From NCBI GenBank assembly GCA_965199105.1, contig CBDAQO010000002.1:2046001-2110000 (forward strand): a stretch of 64,000 bases of DNA. The letters run 5' to 3'. The position numbers were made by a program, and so were the translations under genes. The notes under the pieces were generated by a model that saw nothing but the letters and a program-made list of their open reading frames with translations, did no database searches and was not told the DNA's origin. Origin of the DNA: LMUY01 sp965199105 (GTDB lineage: Bacteria; Pseudomonadota; Alphaproteobacteria; Acetobacterales; Acetobacteraceae). Shown piece after piece: positions 36,183 through 44,600 of the stretch. Every line of letters starts with the position of its first letter. Position 1 is the stretch's first letter.

Positions 36183-38057
36183 ATGCACATCGGCAGCAGC
36201 GCGGTCGCCCCGGCGCGGGAGAAGCGGGCCAGCTATGCCGCGGTTGCGACCACCTGGCTCGCGCTGGCCGTCGAAATTCCGACCGTGCTGCTGTTGCTGG
36301 CCGAAGTGGTCATCCTGCTGATGGGGGTGACGACGCGCTACGTGCTGCGCGCGCCGCTGATCTGGTCCGACGAGCTGGCTTCTATCCTGTTCCTCTGGCT
36401 CGCCATGTTCGGTGCCGCCATCGCCGTGCAGCGCACCGGCCATATGCGGCTGTCCTACCTCGCCGACAGCCTGCCGCCGCGCGCCCGCGCGGTGGCCGAG
36501 GTGTTGGCGTTGCTGGTGCCGCTGCTGTTCGTGGCCTTCCTGTTCAGCCCGGCGCTCGACTATGTGGACGACCAATCCTATGTCGAAACGCCGGCGCTCG
36601 GCTGGTCGGGCCTGGTGCGGGCGTTGGCCATGCCGGTGGGCCTCGCGCTGATCGCCCTCTCCGCCTTGGTGCAGCTCACGCGGTTCCGCCTGCGCGACAT
36701 CCTGGCGGGTGCCGCGGTGATCCTCCTGCTGGCCGCCGTGCTCGCGCTGACCGCCCCCGCGCTGCACGCCATCGGCAACTGGAACCTGGTGGTGTTCTTT
36801 GTGCTGCTGCTGGGGGCGGCGGTGCTGTCGGGCATGCCGATCGCCTTCGGATTTGCCTTAGCCACCATCGCCTACCTGCTCACCACCACGCACACGCCGC
36901 TCTCTATCGTGATCGGGCGGATGGACGAGGGAATGAGCTCGCTGATCCTGCTCGCCGTGCCGCTGTTCGTGCTGCTCGGCCAGTTGATGGAGATGACCGG
37001 GCTGGCCCGCGTGCTGGTGAACTTCCTGGCGGCGCTGCTCGGCCATGTCCGCGGCGGGCTGTCCTACGTGCTGATCGGGGCGATCCTGCTGGTGTCCGGC
37101 ATCAGCGGCTCCAAGACGGCGGACATGGCGGCGGTGGCTCCGGTGCTGTTCCCGGAGATGAAGCGGCGGGGCGCCGACGAGGGCGAGCTGATCGCGCTGC
37201 TGGCGGCGTCGGGCGCGATGAGTGAGACCATCCCGCCCTCCATCGTGCTGATCGTGATCGGCTCGGTCACCAGCGTGTCCATCTCCGGGCTGTTCACCGC
37301 CGGGTTGCTGCCCGGGTTGTTCCTCGCTTTGGTGTTGGCCCTGGTGGCGCGCCGGGCGGCGGGCAAGGACCGGCTGACCGGCGTGGTGCGCGCGCCGGCG
37401 CGAGAGGTTGGGCGCACGTTCCTGGTCGCCATCCCGGCGCTGTTGCTGCCCTTTGTCATCCGCGGCGCGGTGATCGGCGGGATCGCCACCGCCACCGAGG
37501 TCTCCACCATCGGTGTCGCCTACACCGTCGTGGTGGGCGCGCTGGTGTATCGCCAGTTCGATTGGCGGCGGGTGTATCCGATGCTGGTCGCCACCGCCTC
37601 GCTGTCGAGCGCCATCCTATTCATCGTGGGCGGCGCCACGGCGATGGCCTGGGCGCTGACCCAGAGCGGCTTCTCCACCGCGTTGGCGCACGCCATGGCG
37701 CAGGTGCCGGGCGGGCAATGGAGCTTCCTCGCCATCTCCATCCTGGTGTTCGTGGTGCTCGGCTCGGTGCTCGAGGGCATCCCGGCCATGGTGCTGTTCG
37801 GCCCGCTGCTGTTCCCGATCGCCAAGGCGATGGGCATCAACGAGCTGCACTACGCCGTGGTGGTGATCCTCGCCATGGGGATCGGCCTGTTCGCGCCCCC
37901 GTTCGGCCTTGGCTACTATGCCGCCTGCATCATCGGCCAGGTTCCGCCCGAGCGCGGGCTGCGGCGGATCTGGCCGTATCTTGGTGCCCTGGCGGTGGGC
38001 CTCGTCATCATCGCCGCCATCCCTTGGTTCTCGCTCGGCTTTGTGCCGAGCCGCTGA
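36183..38057 (+). CDS. TRAP transporter fused small and large membrane subunits (DctQM)
   Basis: 624 residues. The first ~190 residues are a DctQ domain with four spans, beginning AVATTWLALAVEIPTVLLLLAEVVI and containing ITRY-like TTRYVLRAPLIWSDELASILFLW. The rest is DctM, with about a dozen spans and the repeated G-x-P motifs: GMPIAFGFALATIAYLL, AVPLFVLLGQLMEMTGLA, SGSKTADMAAVAPVL, and SETIPPSIVLIVIGSV. It imports the DctP ligand with sodium. The fusion of Q and M is common in TRAP systems. Confidence 0.95.
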   Translation: MHIGSSAVAPAREKRASYAAVATTWLALAVEIPTVLLLLAEVVILLMGVTTRYVLRAPLIWSDELASILFLWLAMFGAAIAVQRTGHMRLSYLADSLPPRARAVAEVLALLVPLLFVAFLFSPALDYVDDQSYVETPALGWSGLVRALAMPVGLALIALSALVQLTRFRLRDILAGAAVILLLAAVLALTAPALHAIGNWNLVVFFVLLLGAAVLSGMPIAFGFALATIAYLLTTTHTPLSIVIGRMDEGMSSLILLAVPLFVLLGQLMEMTGLARVLVNFLAALLGHVRGGLSYVLIGAILLVSGISGSKTADMAAVAPVLFPEMKRRGADEGELIALLAASGAMSETIPPSIVLIVIGSVTSVSISGLFTAGLLPGLFLALVLALVARRAAGKDRLTGVVRAPAREVGRTFLVAIPALLLPFVIRGAVIGGIATATEVSTIGVAYTVVVGALVYRQFDWRRVYPMLVATASLSSAILFIVGGATAMAWALTQSGFSTALAHAMAQVPGGQWSFLAISILVFVVLGSVLEGIPAMVLFGPLLFPIAKAMGINELHYAVVVILAMGIGLFAPPFGLGYYAACIIGQVPPERGLRRIWPYLGALAVGLVIIAAIPWFSLGFVPSR

Positions 38058-38071
38058 TTGGAGCAAACCCC

Positions 38072-39427
38072 ATGAATCTTTCCACCCTCCTGGCGGCGCG
38101 CGTGGCTGGCGGCAAGCCGGTGCGCGTCGGGCTGATCGGCGCCGGCAAGTTCGGCTCCATGGTGTTGGCGCAGGTGCCGCGGATCGCCGGGCTGCACGTG
38201 GTGGGGGTGGCCGACCTGGACGTCGGCAAGGCCCGTGCCGCGCTGGACCGGGTCGGCTGGCCGGCCGAGCGCTACGACGCCCGCTCGCTGGCGGACGCGG
38301 CCAGCATTGGCGCCACCTGCGTGCTGGATGACGCGGCGGCGCTGGCGGCGTCCCCCCATGTCGAGTGCATCATCGAGGCCACCGGGCACCCGATCGCAGG
38401 CATCCGCCACGCGGCGGCGGCCATCGCGGCGGGCAAGCACGTGGTGATGGTGAACGTGGAGGCGGACGTGCTATGCGGCCCGTTGCTGGCGGAGCGGGCG
38501 CGGGCGGCCGGCGTGGTCTACAGCATGGCCTACGGCGACCAGCCGGCGCTGATCTGCGAGCTGGTGGACTGGGCGCGCTCCTGCGGCTTCGAGCTCACCG
38601 CGGCCGGCAAGGGGATGAACTTCGAGCCGCGCTACCGCTACTCCACGCCCGACACGGTGTGGGGCTTCTTCGGCTGGTCGGAGGAGACGGTGCGCCGCGG
38701 CGACTTCAATCCCAAGATGTACAACTCCTTCACCGACGGCACCAAGGCCGCCATCGAGATGGCCGCGGTCGCCAACGGCACCGGGCTCGACTGCCCGGAG
38801 GACGGCCTGGCCTTCCCGCCCGCCGGCCTGCACGACCTGGCGCGGGTGTTCCGCCCGGTGGCCGATGGCGGCCGGCTGCCGCGCGCCGGGTTGCTCGACA
38901 TCGCCGCCAGCCAGGAACCGGACGGCCGCGAGGTGGCCAACAACATCCGCTACGGCGTGTTCGTCACCTTCAAGGCGCATAACGAGTATGCCCGCGCCTG
39001 CTTCGCCCAATACGGCCTGCTGACCGACCCGTCCGGCTGGTATGCCTCGTTGTGGCGGCCGTTCCACATGATCGGGCTGGAAACCAGCGTCAGCGTGCTG
39101 TCGGCCGTGTTGCGCGGCGAGCCCACCGGGAGCTGCCGCGAGTTCCGTGGCGATGCGGTCGCCACCGCCAAGCGGGACCTGCGACCCGGCGACGTGCTGG
39201 ACGGCGAAGGCGGCTTCACCGTCTGGGCCAACGCCATCCCGGCCTCCCGCAGCTTGGCCACGGGCGCGCTGCCAATCGGCCTGGCCGGCCATGCCCGCGT
39301 AACCCGGGCGGTGGCGCGGGACAGCATCGTGCGCTTCGAGGACGTGGAGATCGACGCTGACCTGGACGTGGTGGCGCTGCGGCGGGAGATGGAACGGAGT
39401 GCGGTGGCGGTAGCGGTGGCCGCCTAG
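38072..39427 (+). CDS. COG4091-type NAD(P) oxidoreductase with C-terminal SAF domain
   Basis: 451 residues from the ATG at 38072 (GGAG upstream). The Rossmann motif is RVGLIGAGKFGSMVLAQV, followed by a homoserine-dehydrogenase-like middle: IIEATGHPIAGIRHAAAAI, KHVVMVNVEADVLCGPLL and SMAYGDQPALICELVDWAR. The C-terminal ~70 residues form a SAF domain (TAKRDLRPGDVLDGEGGFTVWA), for which such proteins are often misnamed FlgA. The reaction is not known to me. As last gene of the SDR-transketolase-TRAP operon it probably performs a second redox step on the imported acid. Confidence 0.85.
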   Translation: MNLSTLLAARVAGGKPVRVGLIGAGKFGSMVLAQVPRIAGLHVVGVADLDVGKARAALDRVGWPAERYDARSLADAASIGATCVLDDAAALAASPHVECIIEATGHPIAGIRHAAAAIAAGKHVVMVNVEADVLCGPLLAERARAAGVVYSMAYGDQPALICELVDWARSCGFELTAAGKGMNFEPRYRYSTPDTVWGFFGWSEETVRRGDFNPKMYNSFTDGTKAAIEMAAVANGTGLDCPEDGLAFPPAGLHDLARVFRPVADGGRLPRAGLLDIAASQEPDGREVANNIRYGVFVTFKAHNEYARACFAQYGLLTDPSGWYASLWRPFHMIGLETSVSVLSAVLRGEPTGSCREFRGDAVATAKRDLRPGDVLDGEGGFTVWANAIPASRSLATGALPIGLAGHARVTRAVARDSIVRFEDVEIDADLDVVALRREMERSAVAVAVAA

Positions 39428-39489
39428 AGCAGCATCCGAGCAATCGGAGTCGCTTTGCGATCCGAAGGCTCGGATAAAGCTGCTCTTTT
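39427..39489 (+). terminator. Long hairpin with T-run after the SDR-transketolase-TRAP operon
   Basis: GAGCAGC (39427-39433) pairs with GCTGCTC (39479-39485), and CCGAGC (39436-39441) with GCTCGG (39468-39473). Further pairing is possible inside, and TTTT follows. It lies directly after the COG4091 gene. Confidence 0.7.
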
Positions 39490-39501
39490 CTCAGTCAAGC
39501 G

Positions 39502-39526
39502 GAGCATGATCGAAGGGATCATGCTC
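39502..39526. repeat. Perfect 10-bp inverted repeat GAGCATGATC / GATCATGCTC
   Basis: The arms at 39502-39511 and 39517-39526 flank the five-base loop GAAGG. Hairpins built on GAGCATGATC are scattered through intergenic regions of many alphaproteobacteria, so this is probably a REP-like element and not gene-specific. Confidence 0.75.
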
Positions 39527-39806
39527 TCGCGCGGCCCACAAGCCGAAGTCAGCGGCGACACCACCGGGCTTCGGCGGCGGCAGGCGGCCGGGCGACATGA
39601 AGCTTGGCGATTGGCGAACGCGCCTCGGGCTACGGTGGCTTGCACGTTGGTAAGTGTCCGGCGAGTTCGATGTTGCCATGCAATGGCTCAGCGGCTATTG
39701 GGCCTCACGGATATGCATATGTTTTGCCGGCCCTGATGCGGGCGGGCCTCGCGGCCTGAATGATCTTTTGCAGATCTGATGTTTGAGGAGAGGCGCCATC
39801 TCTGCC
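39527..39806. other. Intergenic region without a recognisable gene
   Basis: Between the hairpins and the acyltransferase start the sequence is AT-richer, with GATATGCATATGTTTTG at 39711-39727 and TGATCTTTTGCAGATCTGATG at 39761-39781. No conserved ORF or RNA gene is recognised; it probably holds the acyltransferase promoter. Confidence 0.4.
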
Positions 39807-40979
39807 TTGGATCGGCTGCCACCTGCAAGTGACAACGGCGGTCCCCCGACGGTTGCCAAAGCACAGCTGAAGCTCGGATCGTTGGAGTGCATCCGCGCGG
39901 TGGCGGCGGTGATGGTCGTGTTGTATCACGCCCAAGGTTTTGTTGCCCAATATCTCGGCGGCAGCTCTTTCGCGGATGTTTTCGTCGGGGGACGTCGCGG
40001 GGTTGACCTGTTTTTTGTCTTGAGTGGGTTCGTGATCTACTACATCCACTGCAAAGACCTCGACGCACCGACTCGGCTGCGTCTCTATGCCGTCAAGCGG
40101 GCCGCTCGGATTTTCCCAAACCTGTGGCTGGTGACTTTGCTGGTCATACCGCTGTTCTTGGCCGGCTTTGGCTCTGCGGAACAGGGTGGAGCGTTGTCGC
40201 CCTACAACGTTGCAGCCAGCTTCCTGCTGTTGCCGCAAACCGCGGTTCCAATCCTCGCCGTGTCATGGACGCTCAAGTTCGAGGCGTTCTTCTACCTGAT
40301 GTTCGCCATTGGCATCCTACGTTTCCGGGTCGGCGCCGTGTTGTTCGTCCTGTGGCAAATAGCGGCGCTGGTTCGGCTGGGGGCAGGGGCTGCGCTCCCG
40401 CCGGCCATCGTGTTCTACACGCAACCCATCTGCCTGGAGTTCGGCGTTGGGATCGGCTGCGCCATGCTCGTGCGCGCATCGGCCGGCCGCGGCTTGGCGC
40501 AGAACCGGGCGGTGCTGTGGGCTTTGCTGCTGGTCGGGGTGGGGGCGTTCCTGGCCTGTGCCGCCAACGACCCTGCCGACGTGTCTCCGGTCGCCGGGTC
40601 GTGCCTGCTATTCGCACTGCCAGCGGGCCTGGTGATCACTTCGCTGGTGTTGCTCGAACGCGCCGGGAGCTTTGCGCCGCCACGCTGGTTGGTCGAGCTC
40701 GGTGGCGCCTCCTATGCCATCTACCTGGTCCACTATTCCGTTGCCCGTGCCGCGGTGTTCATGTTGCAACGGCTGCATTGGCCGGTGTGGTCTGCGGTGG
40801 ACCTGGTGGTGGTGGCCAGCGCGGGCGTCGCTGCAGGGTGGGTGTTGTATGTCGCCTTCGACAAGCCGACGCAGGCATTGCTCCGAGCCAGGCTGCAAGG
40901 TGGCTTAGCGCGGCTGCAACCAAGCGCGCTGCGGCCCGGGTCAACGCTGCCGGCGAGGCCTGTGCGCCCGATCGGCTAG
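39807..40979 (+). CDS. Acyltransferase 3 family membrane protein
   Basis: About 390 residues from the TTG at 39807, chosen because GAGGAGAGG lies just upstream (39785-39793); a TTG at 39783 is also in frame. It has about ten membrane spans. The family motif LECIRAVAAVMVVLYHAQG carries the putative catalytic His. GGRRGVDLFFVLSGFVIYYIH and AVKRAARIFPNLWLVTLL contain the R-x10-H-type and arginine motifs. Such enzymes O-acylate cell-surface or exopolysaccharide sugars at the inner membrane. It stands alone, with somewhat lower GC than its neighbours. Its TAG stop lies in a CTAG shared with the convergent topoisomerase stop. Confidence 0.88.
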   Translation: MDRLPPASDNGGPPTVAKAQLKLGSLECIRAVAAVMVVLYHAQGFVAQYLGGSSFADVFVGGRRGVDLFFVLSGFVIYYIHCKDLDAPTRLRLYAVKRAARIFPNLWLVTLLVIPLFLAGFGSAEQGGALSPYNVAASFLLLPQTAVPILAVSWTLKFEAFFYLMFAIGILRFRVGAVLFVLWQIAALVRLGAGAALPPAIVFYTQPICLEFGVGIGCAMLVRASAGRGLAQNRAVLWALLLVGVGAFLACAANDPADVSPVAGSCLLFALPAGLVITSLVLLERAGSFAPPRWLVELGGASYAIYLVHYSVARAAVFMLQRLHWPVWSAVDLVVVASAGVAAGWVLYVAFDKPTQALLRARLQGGLARLQPSALRPGSTLPARPVRPIG

Positions 40980-42100
40980 GCGACCTTCGTGCCCTTCGGC
41001 GCCGCCGCTGCTTCCGCCAACCGCCGGCTGAGGAACGCCGTCACCGCGATTTCCTCGGCGGTCAGGCCGGACTGGGTGTTTTCCAGCGCCTCGTCCGCGC
41101 GTGCCTTCAGGCCCTCGACCAGGCTACCGTCGAGATAGCCGTCGAAGATTGCCGGGTGGATGTAGCATTTGCGACAAACGGAGGGCGTGTTGCCGAGCAA
41201 GCCCGCCACCGCCTCCACCGCCTGCACCACGTTCTTCTTGTTCTTGGCCTCGCTGTCGTAACGTTCCAGCTCGCGCAGCGCCATCGCGGCCAGGTTGGTC
41301 GCGGCCCAGGTGCGGAAGTCCTTGGCGGTGATGTCCTCGCCGCTCACCTCGCGCAGGTATTCGTTCACGTCGTCCGACCCGATGCCGTGGCGCCCACCCT
41401 CGGCGTCCAGGTATTGGAACAGATGCTGGCCCGGCAGGTCGCGGCAGCGGGCGACGATGTTGGCCAGCCGGCGGTCGTTCAGGTCGACATGATGGTCGAT
41501 GCCGTGCTTGCCGCGAAAATCGAACGCGATGCGGCTCCCCTTCACTCGGGTGTGGCGGTTGCGCAGCGTGGTCAGGCCGAAGCTCTGGTTGTCGCGGGCG
41601 TATTCCTCGTTGCCGACCCGCGCCAGCGTCTTTTCCAGCAGGCGCACCACGGCCGCCAGCACGCGCCGCCGTGGCAAGCCCGGTGCCGCCAGGTCGCGGT
41701 CCACCCGCGCGCGGATGGCGGGCAGCACGCGGCCGAACACCAGCATATGGCCGTATTTGGCTTCGTCCCGCACCACGCGCCATTTGGGGTGGTAGCGATA
41801 CTGCTTGCGGCCGCGCGCGTCCCGTCCGGTCGCCTGCAAGTGCCCGCTGGGGTCGCGGCAAATCCACACATCGGTGTAGGCCGGCGGGATGGCCAGCTTC
41901 TTGATGCGGGCGATTTCCGCCTCGTCCTCGATGCGCGAGCCGTCAGGGTTGAAGAAGCTGAAGCCTTGCTCGGTGCGCTCGCGCTTGATGCCGGGCTTGC
42001 GGTCCGACACGTAGTGCAGCTTGGCTGCTTTGGCCGCCGCTTTGGCTTCCGCAATCTCGACGGAGACGGGTTGGGTGCTTGCTGACGTGATAGCCTCCAC
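40976..42100 (-). CDS. DNA topoisomerase IB (poxvirus-like)
   Basis: About 374 residues from the GTG at 42100; the frame is open to 42196. The bacterial TopIB fold shows LHYVSDRKPGIKRERTEQGF, YTDVWICRDPSGHLQATGRD, GRKQYRYHPKWRVVRDEAKY, and the catalytic-core arginine/lysine region TTLRNRHTRVKGSRIAFDFRGK. The nucleophilic tyrosine is in SVCRKCYIHPAIFDGY. It relaxes both positive and negative supercoils through a 3'-phosphotyrosine link. It is sporadic in bacteria, often as an accessory to the essential TopA. No operon partner is seen. Confidence 0.93.
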   Translation of the reverse strand: MEAITSASTQPVSVEIAEAKAAAKAAKLHYVSDRKPGIKRERTEQGFSFFNPDGSRIEDEAEIARIKKLAIPPAYTDVWICRDPSGHLQATGRDARGRKQYRYHPKWRVVRDEAKYGHMLVFGRVLPAIRARVDRDLAAPGLPRRRVLAAVVRLLEKTLARVGNEEYARDNQSFGLTTLRNRHTRVKGSRIAFDFRGKHGIDHHVDLNDRRLANIVARCRDLPGQHLFQYLDAEGGRHGIGSDDVNEYLREVSGEDITAKDFRTWAATNLAAMALRELERYDSEAKNKKNVVQAVEAVAGLLGNTPSVCRKCYIHPAIFDGYLDGSLVEGLKARADEALENTQSGLTAEEIAVTAFLSRRLAEAAAAPKGTKVA

Positions 42101-42256
42101 GGGATCACCGAGCCAAACCCCTCCGAGCCCGCCGGGTTGCAGGCGGGCTGGGTTGGGCGGCTTTTGGGGGTGCGGAGAGGGCGACCGTAGCCGCAAAAAA
42201 TCCCCTGCTCGTGTAGAGGGAGTATAAACCGGGGCGTCGGGTTGGTGCCGCCCGGC

Positions 42257-42847
42257 TTAGTTCAAGCGTTGCGGGGGGAGTTCGCGCTCCAGCAGGCCAT
42301 CGCGACGCACCACCACGTGCCAGGCGGTGGCGAGCAGGTGGATGGCGATCAGCGCGTAGACCGCCCATTGCAGCGTCAGGTGCACCTCGCGCGCCAGGCT
42401 GGAGGCGGCCGGGTTCTTGGGCAGTTGCGGCAGGTTGAACAGGTCGAAATAGGTCAGCGGCTTGAGCGACGTCGCCGACAGCACGTAGCCGCTGATCGGC
42501 ATGGCGAACAGCACGCCGTAAAGCAGCCAGTGGCTGGCGACGGCGGACCAGGCCATCCAGCGCGGCGTGCCGGCCGGCTCCGGCGGGATCGGCTGCGAGG
42601 CGCGCAGGATGAGCCGAATGGCGGCCAGCGCGAGGATGGTGACCCCGACCGACTTGTGCAGCGTGTAGATGAACTCGCGACCCGGCGCCTGCTGCGGCAT
42701 CTCCACCATCGCCCAGGCCAGCGGCAGCACGGCGAACATCAGCAGCGCCACCGCCCAATGCAGCGCCTGCATCGGCGCGCTGTAGCGTTGCACCGTGCCG
42801 CGGCTGCCCACCGCGCCGATCGTGGTCGTGCTCAATCCCGCCTCCAT
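42257..42847 (-). CDS. Cytochrome b561 (CybB family)
   Basis: About 196 residues from the ATG at 42847; the frame extends to 42931. Four membrane spans carry the histidines expected for two b-type hemes: QALHWAVALLMF, YTLHKSVGVTILAL, VASHWLLYGVLF and REVHLTLQWAVYALIAIHLLA. Members oxidise membrane quinol, in some cases reducing superoxide to or from quinone. It lies between topoisomerase IB and the divergent lpd gene with 156 bases on the first side. Confidence 0.9.
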   Translation of the reverse strand: MEAGLSTTTIGAVGSRGTVQRYSAPMQALHWAVALLMFAVLPLAWAMVEMPQQAPGREFIYTLHKSVGVTILALAAIRLILRASQPIPPEPAGTPRWMAWSAVASHWLLYGVLFAMPISGYVLSATSLKPLTYFDLFNLPQLPKNPAASSLAREVHLTLQWAVYALIAIHLLATAWHVVVRRDGLLERELPPQRLN

Positions 42848-43007
42848 CGCTGCCCAGGGTGACCGATCCGAGCGCAGCATCCACCAAGTGCTGCCCTGCA
42901 GCAAATCGCATCCTTCCATCGGCGTACACAAAGCACCCGCGCGCGATCACGGGTGGTGCATAAGCGCCTGCCGCCCTACCTAAGGTCCATCAGTTGCTGG
43001 GGTGGCC

Positions 43008-44399
43008 ATGAGCGAGACGTTCGACGTGATTATCATCGGGGCCGGCCCAGGTGGCTATGTCTGCGCCCTGCGCGCCGCCCAGCTCGGGCTCAAGACCGCC
43101 TGCGTCGAGAAGCGCGCCACCCTAGGCGGCACCTGCCTCAACATCGGCTGCATCCCGTCCAAGGCGCTGCTGATGTCGTCGGAGAACTTCGAGGAAGCGA
43201 CGCACGGTTTCAAGGACCATGGCGTGATCGTCGAGAGCGTCCGGCTGGACCTGGCGCGGATGCAGGCGCGCAAGGGCGAGGTGGTCAGCGCCAACGTCAA
43301 GGGCGTGGAGTTCCTGTTCAAGAAGAACAAGGTGACCTGGCTGAAGGGCGAGGGCCGCATCGCCGCGCCGGGCAAGGTCAGCGTCGACGGCACCGACTAC
43401 GACACCAAGGCCATCGTGATCGCCAGCGGCAGCGAGAGTATTCCGCTGCCCGGCGTGGAGGTGGATGAGAGCGTGATCGTCAGCTCCACCGGCGCGCTGG
43501 AGCTGGACCGGGTGCCCGGCCACCTGGTGGTGATCGGCGGCGGCTATATCGGGCTCGAACTGGGCAGCGTGTGGCGCCGCCTGGGGGCCGAAGTGACAGT
43601 GGTGGAGTTCCTCGACCGTCTGGTGCCAGGCATGGATACCGAGGTGGGCAAGACGTTCGAGCGCGTGCTGGGCAAGCAGGGCATCAAGTTCCGCCTGAAG
43701 ACCAAGGTGACCGGTGCGACCAAGACCAACGAGGGCGTGAACCTCACCCTGGAGCCGGCCGAGGGCGGTGCTGCCGAAACGCTGGCCGCCGACGTGGTGC
43801 TGGTCGCGATCGGCCGCCGTCCGTTCTACGAGGGCTTGGGGCTGGAGCAGGCCGGCGTCGCGCTGGACGAGCGCCGCCGGGTCAAGATCGACGCGCACTA
43901 TGCCACCAACGTGCCGGGCATCTACGCCATCGGGGACGTGGTGACCGGGCCGATGCTGGCGCACAAGGCGGAGGAGGAAGGGGTGGCGATGGCCGAGATC
44001 CTCGCCGGCCAGGCGGGCCACGTGAACTACGCGGTGATCCCGGGCGTGGTCTACACCTGGCCCGAGGTGGCCTCGATCGGCGCCACCGAGGAGATGCTCA
44101 AGGCCGAAGGGCGCGCCTACAACGTCGGCAAGTTCCCGTTCACCGCCAACGGCCGCGCCCGCGCGATGGGAGCGACGGACGGCTTCGTGAAGATCCTCGC
44201 CGATAAGGCGACCGACGAGATCCTCGGCGCCCACATCATCGGCCCCGATGCCGGCACGCTGATCGCCGAGATCGCCACCGCGATGGAGTTCGGCGCCAGC
44301 AGCGAGGACGTGGCGCGCACCTGCCACGCCCATCCGAGCCTGAACGAGGCGGTGAAGGAGGCCGCCTTGGCGGTCGAAGGCCGCGCCCTGCACATCTGA
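43008..44399 (+). CDS. lpdA: Dihydrolipoamide dehydrogenase (E3)
   Basis: 463 residues from the ATG at 43008. FAD motif VIIIGAGPGGYVCALRAAQLG, redox-active cysteines in GGTCLNIGCIPSKAL, NAD motif VVIGGGYIGLELGSVWRRLG, and the C-terminal His-Glu pair in CHAHPSLNEAVKEA. It reoxidises the lipoyl arm of 2-oxoacid dehydrogenases or the glycine cleavage system. No E1 or E2 gene is adjacent, so it probably serves as a shared or second E3. The start GTG at 43002 is less likely. Confidence 0.96.
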   Translation: MSETFDVIIIGAGPGGYVCALRAAQLGLKTACVEKRATLGGTCLNIGCIPSKALLMSSENFEEATHGFKDHGVIVESVRLDLARMQARKGEVVSANVKGVEFLFKKNKVTWLKGEGRIAAPGKVSVDGTDYDTKAIVIASGSESIPLPGVEVDESVIVSSTGALELDRVPGHLVVIGGGYIGLELGSVWRRLGAEVTVVEFLDRLVPGMDTEVGKTFERVLGKQGIKFRLKTKVTGATKTNEGVNLTLEPAEGGAAETLAADVVLVAIGRRPFYEGLGLEQAGVALDERRRVKIDAHYATNVPGIYAIGDVVTGPMLAHKAEEEGVAMAEILAGQAGHVNYAVIPGVVYTWPEVASIGATEEMLKAEGRAYNVGKFPFTANGRARAMGATDGFVKILADKATDEILGAHIIGPDAGTLIAEIATAMEFGASSEDVARTCHAHPSLNEAVKEAALAVEGRALHI

Positions 44400-44415
44400 C
44401 CCGCAGGCGAACCCT

Positions 44416-44448
44416 GCACACGAAAACTCTTGGGATGGCGCCGTGTGC
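44416..44448 (+). terminator. Possible terminator hairpin after lpdA
   Basis: GCACACG (44416-44422) can pair with CGTGTGC (44442-44448) across a 19-base loop. It lies 16 bases after the lpdA stop. There is no T-run, so support is modest. Confidence 0.4.
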
Positions 44449-44600
44449 GGGGGTAAGCAGTTGCAGACGCTCACGGAATTGCGGCTCCAGCGAGCCGCTC
44501 TCGACTGCAGGTGCCGCGTGACCCAACTGGCTAACCCTATCCCTCTGCGTGACCGCGGGGGCGAGCCGGCCGTAATCCGCGGGCTAATTGCGAGCCCCCC

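Noticed and set aside
34803..36767. 654-codon minus-strand open frame
   Set aside because: Antisense to the transketolase C subunit, DctP and DctQM; histidine/arginine-rich shadow without motifs.
40124..42085. 653-codon plus-strand open frame
   Set aside because: Runs out of frame through the acyltransferase and antisense to topoisomerase IB; shadow composition.
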